A stretch of 64,000 nt of DNA, from NCBI RefSeq assembly GCF_012927345.1, contig NZ_JABBGJ010000056.1, forward strand, positions 1 through 64,000. Reading direction: 5' to 3'. Below the pieces are notes generated by a model. It was not told where the DNA came from, ran no database searches, and was given only the letters and a program-made list of their open reading frames with translations. Below are positions 1-9,441 of the stretch, piece by piece; within the stretch, counting starts at the first letter, position 1; every line of letters begins with the position of its first letter. Source of the stretch: Paraburkholderia polaris (GTDB taxonomy: Bacteria; Pseudomonadota; Gammaproteobacteria; Burkholderiales; Burkholderiaceae). The translations under genes and the position numbers were made by a program.

Positions 1-461
1 GCGACGATGCCTTCAATCGACATCGGCATGTAGATCACCACGCGGTCGCCTTTCTTTACGCCGCGGCTGCGCAAGGCATTGGCGAAACGACACACCCGTT
101 CGAGCAACTGCCGGTAGGTGACATGCGTGACGGTGCCATCGTCGGCTTCAAAGATCACCGCGACGTGCTCGCCGTTGCCGGCTTCGACGTGGCGGTCGAG
201 GCAGTTGTAGGACGCGTTGAGGGTGCCGTCGTTGAACCATTCATAGAACGGCGCGCGGGATTCATCGAGAACCGTGGAAAACGGCGTTTTCCACTCGAGC
301 GTCTCGCGCGCATGGCGCGCCCAGAATCCGGCGTAATCGCGTTCAGCCTCAGCGACCAACGCTCGGTAGGCGTCCATACCAGAGATCGCGGCGTAAGCTG
401 CCACACTGGCGTGAGGAAGGAAGGCCTGCGGCTCCTCCAGAATCGAATCGATGGTTGACAT
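1..461 (-). CDS. acs: Acetyl-CoA synthetase, N-terminal part (cut by window edge)
   Basis: This is the first ~153 codons of an AMP-forming acetate:CoA ligase, which activates acetate to acetyl-CoA; the rest lies left of position 1. It is open to the edge without a stop. The N-terminal Acs pattern is clear: an AYAAISGMDAYRALVAEAERD stretch near residues 20-40 in parts, then FWARHARETLEWKTPFST, YEWFNDGTLNASYNCLDRH and the start of the AMP-binding domain (GDRVVIYMPMSIEGIVA). The start at 461 (ATG) gives the usual MSTIDSIL-type N-terminus. The 5' side is a 716-bp gene-free stretch holding an element B dyad and a hairpin. Family identity is firm; acs is preferred over propionyl-CoA synthetase because of the NASYNCLDRH context. 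Confidence 0.9.
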   Translation of the reverse strand, partial: MSTIDSILEEPQAFLPHASVAAYAAISGMDAYRALVAEAERDYAGFWARHARETLEWKTPFSTVLDESRAPFYEWFNDGTLNASYNCLDRHVEAGNGEHVAVIFEADDGTVTHVTYRQLLERVCRFANALRSRGVKKGDRVVIYMPMSIEGIV

Positions 462-550
462 TTTGTGTCCCTTGCACGCTTTCGTGCGTGCTTGACAGGT
501 GCATTGCGCTAGTCGCGGCGCCCCTGCTGCAGCGGGCATGACAAGGCAAT

Positions 551-575
551 CCGTATGGTCGTCTCGATCATACGG
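551..575. other. Inverted repeat upstream of acs
   Basis: CCGTATGGTCG and CGATCATACGG form an 11-bp stem (one G-T pair) around a 3-nt loop, about 90 bp upstream of the acs start. It has no following T-run in either direction, so it does not read as an intrinsic terminator. It could be an operator or a leader hairpin. Confidence 0.45.
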
Positions 576-682
576 TTGGCCGCTCCGGGCGGAATGGGGA
601 TAACGCGCAAATCGGTCTGGGAAGCCTGTCACGCGAAACTGTTTCGATCGTGGTGACGGAGAAACGCAGGGGGCTTGCGATG

Positions 683-726
683 ACGGTGCTCGCGATGTGA
701 CCAGAAGTCGGTACGGTGGCGTACCG
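683..726 (-). promoter_or_regulatory. Element B1: CGGTAC-N6-GTACCG dyad, with downstream hexamer, facing acs
   Basis: The perfect 6-6-6 dyad is at 709-726. Read toward acs, CACCGT follows exactly 20 nt later (683-688), the same spacing as at three other copies. The remainder of the 462-1177 gap (716 bp between acs and the DUF1275 gene) shows no convincing gene; it holds only this dyad, the hairpin at 551-575 and a half site near 748. Confidence 0.6.
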
Positions 727-1177
727 GCGCGAGAAATCAGGCGAGGCGTACCGACTCGCTCCCGAATTCCGAAGGGTGAGTTGCCGAAGAGCTGGATCGT
801 CACGCCTTCGAAAAGCGTGTATGCGAGTGCTACGCGCGGTAAGCCGGGCTCGACCGGCTACTGCTGCTACCTGATTCGAATGCACTGTGACCGGGCGGCG
901 AGTGTCACGAGCGTCAGCTAAAGACCGGGTCGCACCGGCAAAATGAATAAAAACATCCGACGGAACGATCTCAGGTCAGAATTGCTAGTGCTAAAAAATT
1001 TTGAAGGCGTAAATGTGGTTGTCATTCACGTCACCGCTGCCGATAACGCCGCTTTTCAGCGCCTGCCATTTTGGCCACCTTGAGCCCCACGTCGGGCAAA
1101 GCCTACGCACGAGGCCCTTCGTCCATATGACGGCTAATCGGTCTCCAACCGAACACTAAGGTCATTTTCTACTTGCC

Positions 1178-1921
1178 ATGCCTATCAACTATCTTCGCGG
1201 ATTCGCAAGTCCGGAGCGGACCGATGCAAACAATCGACGCCTGGGGCGCTGGCTGGCATTCGTCGCTGGTGCGGCGAACGCTGGTGGTTTTCTAGCTGTC
1301 GGACAATATACCTCGCACATGACGGGCATCGTGTCCTCCATGGCCGATAACCTCGCGCTGGGCGAAATCGGCCTGGTGGCGGCGGGGCTGAGCGCGTTGG
1401 TCGCGTTTCTGTTCGGTGCGGCCACTTCCGCCATCCTGATCAACTGGGGCCGGCGCCGGCGCGCGCAAAGCGTATATGCGACGCCTTTGTTGCTGGAAGC
1501 TGCCCTCCTTCTGTGTTTTGGCCTAATCGGCTCGACGCTTGGGCATCATCGTCTACTGTTCGTATCAGCCACAGTCGGCGTGCTTTGCTTCGTAATGGGA
1601 CTTCAGAATGCGATCATTACCAAGATATCGAGGGCCGAGATCCGTACGACCCATGTGACAGGTCTCGTTACCGATATCGGCATCGAACTTGGAAAGCTGG
1701 TCTACTGGAACTTCGTCGGCATGGCTATGCCCGATGTCCGTGCTGACAGGCGCAAGCTCGCACTGCTGTCGTCGTTGCTTGGTATGTTCTTCGTTGGCGG
1801 ACTGGTCGGCGCGGTGGGCTTCAAGCATTTCGGCTTTCTGTCGACTCTGCCGCTCGCTGGAGTACTGCTTACTCTAGCGGCCGTCCCGGTACTGGACGAC
1901 ATCGTCGGTGAGCGGCGATAG
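1178..1921 (+). CDS. DUF1275 (YoaK-like) integral membrane protein
   Basis: 247 residues, strongly hydrophobic, with about six membrane segments. The family signature is present near residues 28-55 (FVAGAANAGGFLAVGQYTS then HMTGIVSSMADNLALG), and a second MGLQNAI..KISRAEIRTTHVTGLVTDIGIELG stretch lies mid-protein. This matches DUF1275/YoaK proteins, whose substrate is unknown. The only plus-strand gene before 41.6 kb, it stands alone between acs and the PRC-barrel gene. The start at 1178 has a weak ribosome-binding site. No functional claim beyond membrane location is supported. Confidence 0.85.
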   Translation: MPINYLRGFASPERTDANNRRLGRWLAFVAGAANAGGFLAVGQYTSHMTGIVSSMADNLALGEIGLVAAGLSALVAFLFGAATSAILINWGRRRRAQSVYATPLLLEAALLLCFGLIGSTLGHHRLLFVSATVGVLCFVMGLQNAIITKISRAEIRTTHVTGLVTDIGIELGKLVYWNFVGMAMPDVRADRRKLALLSSLLGMFFVGGLVGAVGFKHFGFLSTLPLAGVLLTLAAVPVLDDIVGERR

Positions 1922-2096
1922 CGCGTAAGTGCGATGGGCTGCTGAATCGTAACCGTATCAATTCTCGAGTGGACACCTTCGTCGGCGTACCGCCTTAATC
2001 CCGCTGGTGTTCGCGGGCACCGCGCCACGCCCGACCCTGTCGGCTCGTGGAGTGCCACATTGCAAGTTCGATTCGCCTCTGCCGGATCTTGCGGAG

Positions 2097-2912
2097 CTAC
2101 CTATCAGCAGCACTTCTCGCCGGACCGCTACCCTTCTCTTCGGTCCAATAGCCGCTCTTTCGATAAAAGTCGTGGAGTCTGGCTTCATAAGCACGGTCGA
2201 TCAGGATTGACTCATCGTAGTCTGGACTGGCCTTGATGGCCTCCCGGGTTAGCGACGTCGAGACGGAAGAGGCAAACCAGTCGATGTCGTCGATCCAGTG
2301 CGTCGCCAGCAGCACCTCCTTACCGCCCGGCCACCAGGCGCGCGTGTCGACAACGAAATAGCGAATGACCCATGCCTCGTCGTCGAAAATAAACCCGCGA
2401 ACGTGCCCGATACTGCCGTCTAAGGCCTCAACGGCGTAGCGCTCAACATGACTCGCGCTGCGCAGATGGACATCTCCCGGTGGTTTGTCGCCGTACAGCG
2501 AAAGTTGCTGACGCACATCCGCTGGAATCGGCGCTGCACCGATGAAACCCGGCACGGGGTACTGCCCCATTCCCCACAGGTTGGGGCCGCCCCAATACAG
2601 CGGAAAGCCGTAGTACCGCAAGTATTCGGCTTCGTGCTGACGCGAAACCGGTTTGTGCGTATCGATACTCGGGCTGTCTTTCACCTGTTGGCGCGTCAGA
2701 TCGACGCGGACAATATCGGCGGATAGTTCGGCGCGGTCGACCGAGTACGGTGAAATCAACACCTGCCCTTCGGGGGTCCAGTCTCCTGTATCGATCACAA
2801 GATAGCGCACACCCCACGCCTCGTCATCGAAATAGATATCCTGCACACTGCCGATGTCGCCATCGCGTGCAACGACAGTGCGTCCGTGAAGATGATTCAA
2901 ATCTCGCAACAT
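2097..2912 (-). CDS. PRC-barrel domain protein, cytoplasmic, two PRC repeats
   Basis: 271 residues. Two PRC-barrel units are visible: VVARDGDIGSVQDIYFDDEAWGVRYLVIDTG near residues 12-45 and VEALDGSIGHVRGFIFDDEAWVIRYFVVDTR near 165-205, the latter followed by WWPGGKEVLLATHW. The start at 2912 is chosen over in-frame upstream codons because GGAG lies 8 nt before it and the protein then begins at the PRC domain. A close paralogue (same length and order) lies at 50925-51752. PRC barrels bind RNA, photosynthetic or membrane-linked partners in different families, so the partner here is unknown. It is last in the fatty acid/phasin gene array. Confidence 0.85.
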   Translation of the reverse strand: MLRDLNHLHGRTVVARDGDIGSVQDIYFDDEAWGVRYLVIDTGDWTPEGQVLISPYSVDRAELSADIVRVDLTRQQVKDSPSIDTHKPVSRQHEAEYLRYYGFPLYWGGPNLWGMGQYPVPGFIGAAPIPADVRQQLSLYGDKPPGDVHLRSASHVERYAVEALDGSIGHVRGFIFDDEAWVIRYFVVDTRAWWPGGKEVLLATHWIDDIDWFASSVSTSLTREAIKASPDYDESILIDRAYEARLHDFYRKSGYWTEEKGSGPARSAADR

Positions 2913-3090
2913 GCTCATCACTCCACTTCTAGACGGCTGGATACACCATAGCCTGCCACAGGCTCTGCCCTGACTTGATGAACCCCTGGACAAATTCGTC
3001 TGGAACCTGGGAAGGCGATGTCATTGAGTTCTCCATTGCGTCAGAATACGCAGCGGCCTCTGCAGCCGAGGCGTATCCATACCCCTGCCG

Positions 3091-3510
3091 CTATCTGGCC
3101 TGCATCAGCTTTTTCGTTTCTGCCAGACTGTCTGTGCCCCGCTTCGTGATGATGGCCATTGCGTCTACCTGCGACTTGCGCGCCATCTCCGCAAGGTCCT
3201 TCATATCGGCGAGCGCCTTCTGATAAGCGTCGCTTACCAACGCTGCCTGCCTGGCAGGGTCCGGGGCGCTGGCGCCGCTGGCAACCAGGGCTTTGGCAGA
3301 TTCCTGGATCCCCTGTATTGCCTCGGTCACGATCTCGGCCTGCTTGCGCACGAGCGCCTGCATCGCCACCTGGGCGGCCTCGCTGGCCTCAACGAGGGCA
3401 GTCATGTCCTTGCGCCTCGACTCGATGATCGGCGCCATATCTAGCCCCGGGACCTTGAATTCCTGCATCATCCTCGTCATCTCGGCGAGGGGGTTGATTT
3501 CAGTTGCCAT
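3091..3510 (-). CDS. Phasin family protein (PHA granule-associated)
   Basis: 139 residues, almost fully helical and Ala/Gln rich, as in phasins. The core reads PGLDMAPIIESRRKDMTALVEASEAAQ followed by AMQALVRKQAEIV, typical of the phasin 2 domain that coats polyhydroxyalkanoate granules. GGAGAC sits 6 nt before the ATG. It follows a MaoC-type hydratase, a natural partner because (R)-hydratases feed 3-hydroxyacyl-CoA to PHA synthesis. No PHA synthase is present in the window. Confidence 0.85.
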   Translation of the reverse strand: MATEINPLAEMTRMMQEFKVPGLDMAPIIESRRKDMTALVEASEAAQVAMQALVRKQAEIVTEAIQGIQESAKALVASGASAPDPARQAALVSDAYQKALADMKDLAEMARKSQVDAMAIITKRGTDSLAETKKLMQAR

Positions 3511-3575
3511 GCTTGTCTCCAGTGAATGGGTATGATCGACGCGTCAGCATTGATCGCTGCCCCGTTGGTCATGCT

Positions 3576-4103
3576 TCAGGCCGTGATTTCCGGCATCTGC
3601 CGCTCCTCAGACGGCAACACCCGATCGTTTTGTGGGGTCTGCGTGATTCGATGCTCCCGCGCCAAAGCCAAACGTCCTTCGCCTGACGTGACCATGACCA
3701 GCGCCTCGCCGTCGACGACAACAGCGCCGCGCACGCGGCACATCGTCTCAAGGACCACGCGGCGCTTTTCATGCAGCACCTCCTTCACACGAACCGTGGC
3801 GTGCACCGTATCGCCTGGGCGCACCGGAGCGCGGAACATCAGCGTCTGGCGCAAGTAGATCGTTCCCGGTCCGGGCAACTTGTTGGCGATGGCGGCCGAG
3901 ATCACGCTGGCGGTCAGAAAGCCGTGTGCGATACGCCCGCCGAAGGACGTGGTAGCGGCAAACTCTTCGTTAATATGCAAGGCGTTGTTATCGCCCGACA
4001 CACCGGCAAACAGCACGATGTCCGCTTCGGTAATCGTCTTGGAGAAAGTCGCAGTCATGTCGACCGAGAGGTCTTCAATGTCATAGCCGTTGAGCTCGTT
4101 CAT
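3576..4103 (-). CDS. MaoC-like (R)-specific enoyl-CoA hydratase
   Basis: 175 residues, a single hot-dog fold. The hydratase 2 motif FAGVSGDNNALHINEEFA (residues ~30-47, Asp and His catalytic pair) and FGGRIAHGFLTASVIS are intact. Such enzymes hydrate 2-enoyl-CoA to (R)-3-hydroxyacyl-CoA (PhaJ type). The start at 4103 is preferred because CAGGAG lies 7 nt upstream and the fold begins there; a longer in-frame reading to 4226 would overlap the preceding gene. It sits between acyl-CoA dehydrogenase and phasin, linking beta-oxidation intermediates with PHA or hydroxyacyl pools. A C-terminal ~25-residue tail is not part of the core fold. Confidence 0.88.
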   Translation of the reverse strand: MNELNGYDIEDLSVDMTATFSKTITEADIVLFAGVSGDNNALHINEEFAATTSFGGRIAHGFLTASVISAAIANKLPGPGTIYLRQTLMFRAPVRPGDTVHATVRVKEVLHEKRRVVLETMCRVRGAVVVDGEALVMVTSGEGRLALAREHRITQTPQNDRVLPSEERQMPEITA

Positions 4104-4131
4104 AGCCTTACTCCTGTAAATTGCGATTCGC

Positions 4132-5919
4132 TCAGAACAGGGACTCGTCCAGTGCGAGAACTGAGCCGGCACCGTCGACGATTGCCGCGCGGAAAGCCTG
4201 CACCTCGGGCAAGACGTGTTCGGCATAAAATCGTGCAGTGACTTTCTTGGCTCGGTAGAAGTCGCCCTCGGAAGTCGCCTGCTTCGCCGTTGCGACCAAC
4301 GCTGCGCGGGCCATGAGCCAGCCCCCCGTCACCGAGCCGAAGAGCTTCAGATAAGGCACCGCGCCGGCCGCAGCACTTGCAGGGTCGCGCTCGTAGATCG
4401 ACAGCAGCCATCCGGTTGCGGTCTCGAGGGCCACTGTGCCGCCTTGCAGCGATCCGGCGATGACGCGAAGGTCCTTGTCACCGGCAGCTTCGAGGGCGAC
4501 CAGGGTCGCATTCATCTCGCCTAACAGGAGGTGGACGGCGGCCCCCTGGTCGCGCGCTACCTTTCTCCCGATCAGGTCGTTAGCCTGAATCCCGGTCGTA
4601 CCCTCGTAGATCGTCGTGATGCGCGCATCGCGCATGTGCTGACAGGCGCCTGTTTCCTCGATGAATCCGACGCCACCGTGCACCTGAATCCCGGTGGAAG
4701 TGATGTTGACGGCATTTTCCGTACACCACCCTTTGACAACGGGTGTCAGAAGGTCCGTCATGGCCTGGCACTTCTGCCGCTCAGCTGCGTCGGGATGAGA
4801 TTGCGCCTTGTCCATCTGGGCAGCGACGAAATAAGCCAGTGCGCGCATGGCTTCAATTCGCGCTTTCATGTCCATCAGCATCCGCCGGACGTCCGGGTGC
4901 TGGATGATTGCCACCGGAGCGCCACTCGTCGCGCCGATGGGGCGACTTTGAATGCGCTCGCGTGCATAGCCAAGCGCCTGCTGATAGGCACGCTCGGAAA
5001 TTGCCACGCCTTCGAGGCCCACATTGAGACGCGCATGATTCATCATGGTGAACATGCACCCAAGACCTCGGTTCGCTTCGCCCACCAGGTAGCCCGTGGC
5101 GCCCCCGTTCTCGCCGAACGCCATGACCGCGGTCGGACTGCCGTGGATACCCATCTTGTGCTCGATCGACGCGCAGATGAGATCGTTGCGCTCGCCCAGG
5201 CTGCCGTCGGCGTTCACCAGAAATTTGGGGACCACGAAGAGTGAGATCCCCTTCGTACCCTCGGGCGCATCTGGCAGGCGTGCGAGCACCATGTGGATGA
5301 TGTTTTCCGCCATGTCGTGCTCACCCCACGTGATAAAGATCTTCGTGCCGCTAATGCGGTAGTGGTCCCCTTCAGGTGCAGCCTTGGTGCGGACAGCGGA
5401 GAGATCAGAGCCGGCTTGCGATTCTGTGAGATTCATCGTGCCGGTCCATTCGCCCGACACCATCTTCGGCAGGTAACGCTGCTTGTCCCGCTCGGAGCCG
5501 TGATGCGCGATGGCCGCCACCGCGCCGAGGGTCAGCATCTGGCAAAGTGAAAATGCCATGTTGGACGCCTTCCACATTTCGAGCACCGCCGTGGATACCA
5601 AAGACGGCAGGCCTTGGCCGCCGAAGTCCGGGCTGCACGGCATCGCGTTCCAGCCACTTTCGACGAACTTGCTGTAGGCCGCCTTGAACCCGTCCGCGGT
5701 CGTGACGTGTCCGTCCTTGCACGTGCAGCCCTGGCGGTCGCCTTGAGCGTTAATGGGTGCAAGCACCTCCGTCGCAAACCTGGCCGCCTCGTCCAGAATC
5801 GCTTCCACAAGGTCGGGCGTCGCTTCTTCATTACCGGGCAACGCTGCGACTTCGGCAAGGTCAGCCAGCTCGTTCATCACGAACAGCATGTCGCGCGTCG
5901 GTGCCACGTAAGTTGTCAT
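4132..5919 (-). CDS. Acyl-CoA dehydrogenase, long (DmdC-like) type
   Basis: 595 residues: N-terminal, middle and C-terminal acyl-CoA dehydrogenase domains plus an extra C-terminal helical extension. MNLTESQAGSDLSAVRTKA is the FAD/substrate loop, and TTIYEGTTGIQANDLIGRK near residue 430 carries the catalytic Glu. The length and the extension match the ~590-residue class that includes 3-methylmercaptopropionyl-CoA dehydrogenase (DmdC) as well as generic fatty acyl-CoA dehydrogenases, so the exact acyl chain is uncertain. It directly follows etfA, its likely electron acceptor partner. Confidence 0.9.
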   Translation of the reverse strand: MTTYVAPTRDMLFVMNELADLAEVAALPGNEEATPDLVEAILDEAARFATEVLAPINAQGDRQGCTCKDGHVTTADGFKAAYSKFVESGWNAMPCSPDFGGQGLPSLVSTAVLEMWKASNMAFSLCQMLTLGAVAAIAHHGSERDKQRYLPKMVSGEWTGTMNLTESQAGSDLSAVRTKAAPEGDHYRISGTKIFITWGEHDMAENIIHMVLARLPDAPEGTKGISLFVVPKFLVNADGSLGERNDLICASIEHKMGIHGSPTAVMAFGENGGATGYLVGEANRGLGCMFTMMNHARLNVGLEGVAISERAYQQALGYARERIQSRPIGATSGAPVAIIQHPDVRRMLMDMKARIEAMRALAYFVAAQMDKAQSHPDAAERQKCQAMTDLLTPVVKGWCTENAVNITSTGIQVHGGVGFIEETGACQHMRDARITTIYEGTTGIQANDLIGRKVARDQGAAVHLLLGEMNATLVALEAAGDKDLRVIAGSLQGGTVALETATGWLLSIYERDPASAAAGAVPYLKLFGSVTGGWLMARAALVATAKQATSEGDFYRAKKVTARFYAEHVLPEVQAFRAAIVDGAGSVLALDESLF

Positions 5920-5951
5920 GTTTGTGTCCTTCGCAGCGAGCCCGTCCGGGT

Positions 5952-6884
5952 TCAGTCGAGCAAGCCGCAGAGTTCGGGCAACGCCTCGAACAAATCGGCC
6001 ACCAGGCCATAATCCGCCACCTGGAAGATCGGTGCGTCGCCATCCTTGTTGATAGCGACGATCACCTTTGAGTCCTTCATGCCGGCAAGGTGCTGGATTG
6101 CACCGGAGATGCCGACTGCTATGTAAAGATCGGGCGCCACAATCTTGCCGGTTTGACCGACCTGATAGTCGTTAGGCACGAAGCCGGCGTCCACTGCGGC
6201 GCGCGAGGCTCCTAGCGCCGCCCCCAGCTTGTCGGCCAGGGGTTCGAGTAGCCGGTGATAGTTCTCGCCGTTGCCTAAGCCCCGGCCACCGGAGACGATG
6301 ATTTTTGCGTCACCGAGTTCAGGCCGCTCCGACTTGGTTAGTTCGCGGCTTGTCAGTTTCGACAGGCCGAGATCGGGACTGGCTGTTAGGGATTCGACTG
6401 TCGCGACGCCACCTGGACCGGCAGCGTCAAACCCTGTGCTGCGCACCGTAATCACTTTCACTGCGTCGCGGGACCTGACCGTGGCCAAAGCATTGCCGGC
6501 GTATATCGGCCGCACAAAAGTGTCGGCGGACTTCACGGCAACGATGTCGGAAATCTGCGCGACGTCCAGCAGCGCAGCTACTCGCGGCAGCATGTTCTTT
6601 CCGAAAGTAGTGGCGGCCGCCAGAATGTGGGTGTAACCGTCGGCATTGGCAATGACCAGGGCGGCGACGTTTTCAGCGGTCTGGCCGACATAGTGCGTGG
6701 CGTCGGCCACGCGCACCCTCTCGACGCCATCGATCTTTGCCGCTGCCTGTGCCGCGGCAGCACAATCGCTGCCTGCCACCAGCACATGGACATCGCCGCC
6801 GATCTGCTTCGCCGCAGCGATGGCGTTTAGCGTCGCACCCTTGATCGACACGTGGTCGTGCTCCGCGATTACGAGGATAGCCAT
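5952..6884 (-). CDS. etfA: Electron transfer flavoprotein alpha subunit
   Basis: 310 residues. The C-terminal FAD domain shows VSGGRGLGNGENYHRLLEPLADKLGAALGASRAAVDAG and QVGQTGKIVAPDLYIAVGISGAIQHLAGM, the ETF-alpha signature. The start codon abuts the etfB stop (6885), so the two subunits are translationally coupled. With EtfB it accepts electrons from the neighbouring acyl-CoA dehydrogenase. Confidence 0.95.
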   Translation of the reverse strand: MAILVIAEHDHVSIKGATLNAIAAAKQIGGDVHVLVAGSDCAAAAQAAAKIDGVERVRVADATHYVGQTAENVAALVIANADGYTHILAAATTFGKNMLPRVAALLDVAQISDIVAVKSADTFVRPIYAGNALATVRSRDAVKVITVRSTGFDAAGPGGVATVESLTASPDLGLSKLTSRELTKSERPELGDAKIIVSGGRGLGNGENYHRLLEPLADKLGAALGASRAAVDAGFVPNDYQVGQTGKIVAPDLYIAVGISGAIQHLAGMKDSKVIVAINKDGDAPIFQVADYGLVADLFEALPELCGLLD

Positions 6885-7634
6885 TCAGATCACCTTCGCT
6901 TCGTTCTTGAGCTTGTCGATCAACTGCCTGACATCTGCTACGCGAATGCCGGCAACGCGCTTGAGTGGTTCAACTATCGTCAGGGTGTCCAGCCGGGGCG
7001 TGACGTCCACCCCGAGCGATTCGGGCGTGAGCGTATCGAGCGTTTTTTTCTTCGCCTTCATGATGTTGGGCAAGGTCGCATAGCGCGGTTCGTTCAGCCG
7101 CAGATCGGTGGTGACGACAACAGGGAGCTCGAGCTCCAGCGTCTCCAGGCCGCCATCTATCTCGCGCGTGACCGTAGCCGTGTTATCCGCGACGACGACC
7201 TTCGAGGCAAACGTGGCCTGACCCCAGCCCATTAGCGCCGCCAGCATCTGGCCGGTCTGATTGGCATCATCGTCGATCGCCTGTTTGCCGCAGAAGACCA
7301 GTTGCGGCTGTTCCTTCTCAACTAGCGCCTTCACCAGTTTGGCGACGGCCAGCGGTTGAAGTTCGACATCTGTATCCACCAGAATGGCTCGATCCGCGCC
7401 AATCGCGAGAGCGGTACGCAGCGTCTCCTGGCATTTCGCAACGCCGCACGACACCGCGATCACCTCCGTCGCAATCCCCGCTTCTTTCAGCCGCACCGCC
7501 TCCTCGACGGCGATCTCGTCGAATGGGTTCATCGACATTTTGACGTTGGCGAGGTCCACACCGCTTCCGTCTGCGTTCACGTGAACCTTGACATTGGAAT
7601 CAAGGACGCGTTTAACGGTAACGAGTATCTTCAT
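6885..7634 (-). CDS. etfB: Electron transfer flavoprotein beta subunit
   Basis: 249 residues. It begins MKILVTVKRVLDSNVKVHVNADGSGVDLANVKMSMNPFDEIAVEEA in parts, the ETF-beta N-terminus, and has the AMP-binding GKQAIDDDANQTGQMLAALMGW region. It lies between acyl-CoA synthetase and etfA in the same operon. No extra iron-sulfur or quinone reductase gene (ETF-QO) is in the window. Confidence 0.95.
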   Translation of the reverse strand: MKILVTVKRVLDSNVKVHVNADGSGVDLANVKMSMNPFDEIAVEEAVRLKEAGIATEVIAVSCGVAKCQETLRTALAIGADRAILVDTDVELQPLAVAKLVKALVEKEQPQLVFCGKQAIDDDANQTGQMLAALMGWGQATFASKVVVADNTATVTREIDGGLETLELELPVVVTTDLRLNEPRYATLPNIMKAKKKTLDTLTPESLGVDVTPRLDTLTIVEPLKRVAGIRVADVRQLIDKLKNEAKVI

Positions 7635-7667
7635 GGTTCGCTCACTGCAGTGGCGGGTGTCAGTTCT

Positions 7668-9308
7668 TTAGAGCGCTTTGGCCTGTTCACGCAAAACGAA
7701 TTTCTGGATCTTGCCGGCCCCCGTTCTTGCCAATGGGCCGAAGACGATTTTCTTCGGCACCTTGAAGCGGGCCATGCGTTCGCGGCAGAACTCGATGAGT
7801 TCCAGTTCGGTAACCAGTCCGCCTTCCTTGAGTTCGACAAAGGCGCACGCTACCTCTCCCCATTTTTCGTCGGGTCGTGCCACTACCGCAGCGCCGATCA
7901 CCGCGGCATGGCGATAGAGAACATCCTCTACCTCGAGCGACGAAATGTTTTCACCGCCCGAAATGATCACGTCCTTGGAGCGGTCCTTGATCTTGACGTA
8001 ACCGTCGGAGTCGACCACCGCCAAATCGCCACTATGGAACCAGCCGCCGGCGAACTCCTTCTCTGTCTCATTGGGATTCTTTAGATATCCCTTCATGATC
8101 GGATTGCCGCGGAACATGATTTCGCCAATCGTCTGACCGTCCCACGGCACGGGCTGCATAGTCGCCGGATCCAGCACCGTCATGCCCTCCTGCATGGGCG
8201 CCCGCACACCCTGGCGGCCATTGAGTTCTGCGCGTTGTTCCAGGGGCAGTTTGCTCCACCCTTCCTGTTTCGCGCATATGGCGGCGGGACCGTAGGTCTC
8301 TGTCAGGCCGTACACGTGGGTAATGTCGAAACCTATCCGCTCCATCCCCTCGATGACCGAGGCTGGCGGTGCGGCGCCTGCAATACAGCCGCTAACCTTC
8401 TGCTCGATACCGGCGCGCATTTCATCCGGCGCGCTTATGAGCATGCTATGCACGATCGGTGCCGCACAGAAATGCGTCACCCTGTGCATCTTGATCGCAT
8501 CAAAAATCGCCTTCGCGTCCACGCGGCGTAGACACACGTTGGTCCCAGCATTCGCCGCCATAGTCCACGGATAGCACCAGCCGTTACAGTGAAACATGGG
8601 CAGCGTCCATAGATAGACCGAGTGATGCGGCATGCCCAAAGAGAGGATGTTCGACACCGCATTCAGGTACGCGCCACGATGGTGGTAAACCACGCCCTTG
8701 GGGTTGCCGGTGGTGCCGGAGGTGTAGTTGAGCGCAATCGCATCCCATTCGTCTCCGGGCAGCGACCACTCGAAGTTCGCATCCCCTTCGAGCAGGAATG
8801 CTTCATAATCTTTTTCGCCAAGAAGCTTGCCACCCTGATACTCAGGGTCGTCGATATCGATGACGAGCGGCCGCTCTTCGAGCATCGGCAGAGCGCGCTC
8901 CATAATCGCGGAATATTCGCGGTCGGTGATGATGACCTTCGCCTCGCCGTGCTGCAGCATGAAACCGATAGCTTCCGCGTCAAGGCGGGTATTCAGGGTA
9001 TTCAACACGGCGCCGATCATCGGCACAGCAAAATGTGCCTCGTACATGGCTGGCACGTTAGGCGCCATCAGCGCAACTGTGTCGCCGACCCCGATACCGC
9101 GTTTCCTGAGCGCCGATGCCAGACGCCGGCAACGGTCGTAGCATTCCTTCCAGCTGATTTGCCATTCCCCATGAATCACGGCGATGTGATCCGGATAAAC
9201 CAGCGCAGCTCTTTCGATGAAGCTCAGCGGCGACAGCGGAACGTAGTTCGCGCCATTCTTGTCGAGTCCGAAGTTATAAGGGTCGATGTGCTTCACAACG
9301 GTCTCCAT
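7668..9308 (-). CDS. Acyl-CoA synthetase (AMP-forming, DmdB/medium-chain type)
   Basis: 546 residues. The AMP-binding core YTSGTTGNPKGVVYHHRGAYLN, VYGLTETYGPA, the SGDLAVVDSDGYVKIKDRSKDVIISGGENIS hinge and the catalytic Lys region ARTGAGKIQKFVLR are all present. The start at 9308 is chosen because related enzymes begin about ten residues before GLDKNGANYVPLSPLSFIERA; the ribosome-binding site is weak there, and an in-frame reading extends to 9542. It heads the etfBA-dehydrogenase-MaoC-phasin operon. The chain-length preference cannot be read; a 3-methylthiopropionate or medium-chain acid ligase is plausible. Confidence 0.88.
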   Translation of the reverse strand: METVVKHIDPYNFGLDKNGANYVPLSPLSFIERAALVYPDHIAVIHGEWQISWKECYDRCRRLASALRKRGIGVGDTVALMAPNVPAMYEAHFAVPMIGAVLNTLNTRLDAEAIGFMLQHGEAKVIITDREYSAIMERALPMLEERPLVIDIDDPEYQGGKLLGEKDYEAFLLEGDANFEWSLPGDEWDAIALNYTSGTTGNPKGVVYHHRGAYLNAVSNILSLGMPHHSVYLWTLPMFHCNGWCYPWTMAANAGTNVCLRRVDAKAIFDAIKMHRVTHFCAAPIVHSMLISAPDEMRAGIEQKVSGCIAGAAPPASVIEGMERIGFDITHVYGLTETYGPAAICAKQEGWSKLPLEQRAELNGRQGVRAPMQEGMTVLDPATMQPVPWDGQTIGEIMFRGNPIMKGYLKNPNETEKEFAGGWFHSGDLAVVDSDGYVKIKDRSKDVIISGGENISSLEVEDVLYRHAAVIGAAVVARPDEKWGEVACAFVELKEGGLVTELELIEFCRERMARFKVPKKIVFGPLARTGAGKIQKFVLREQAKAL

Positions 9309-9441
9309 TCGATGCGAAAGCCGCTCCCTGTCGATAGATAGGGACGAGCGATACACCACGTCCTTATGATCAATCAAGACTTCCGCATTGAACGGCTGAT
9401 CGGAACTATCCTGTTCCAGTAGTTTCACGAAAGCAAAGAAT

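Noticed and set aside
568..885. 105-residue minus-strand open frame upstream of acs
   Set aside because: Arg/Ser/Thr-rich translation without structure, covering element B1 and not preceded by a ribosome-binding site.
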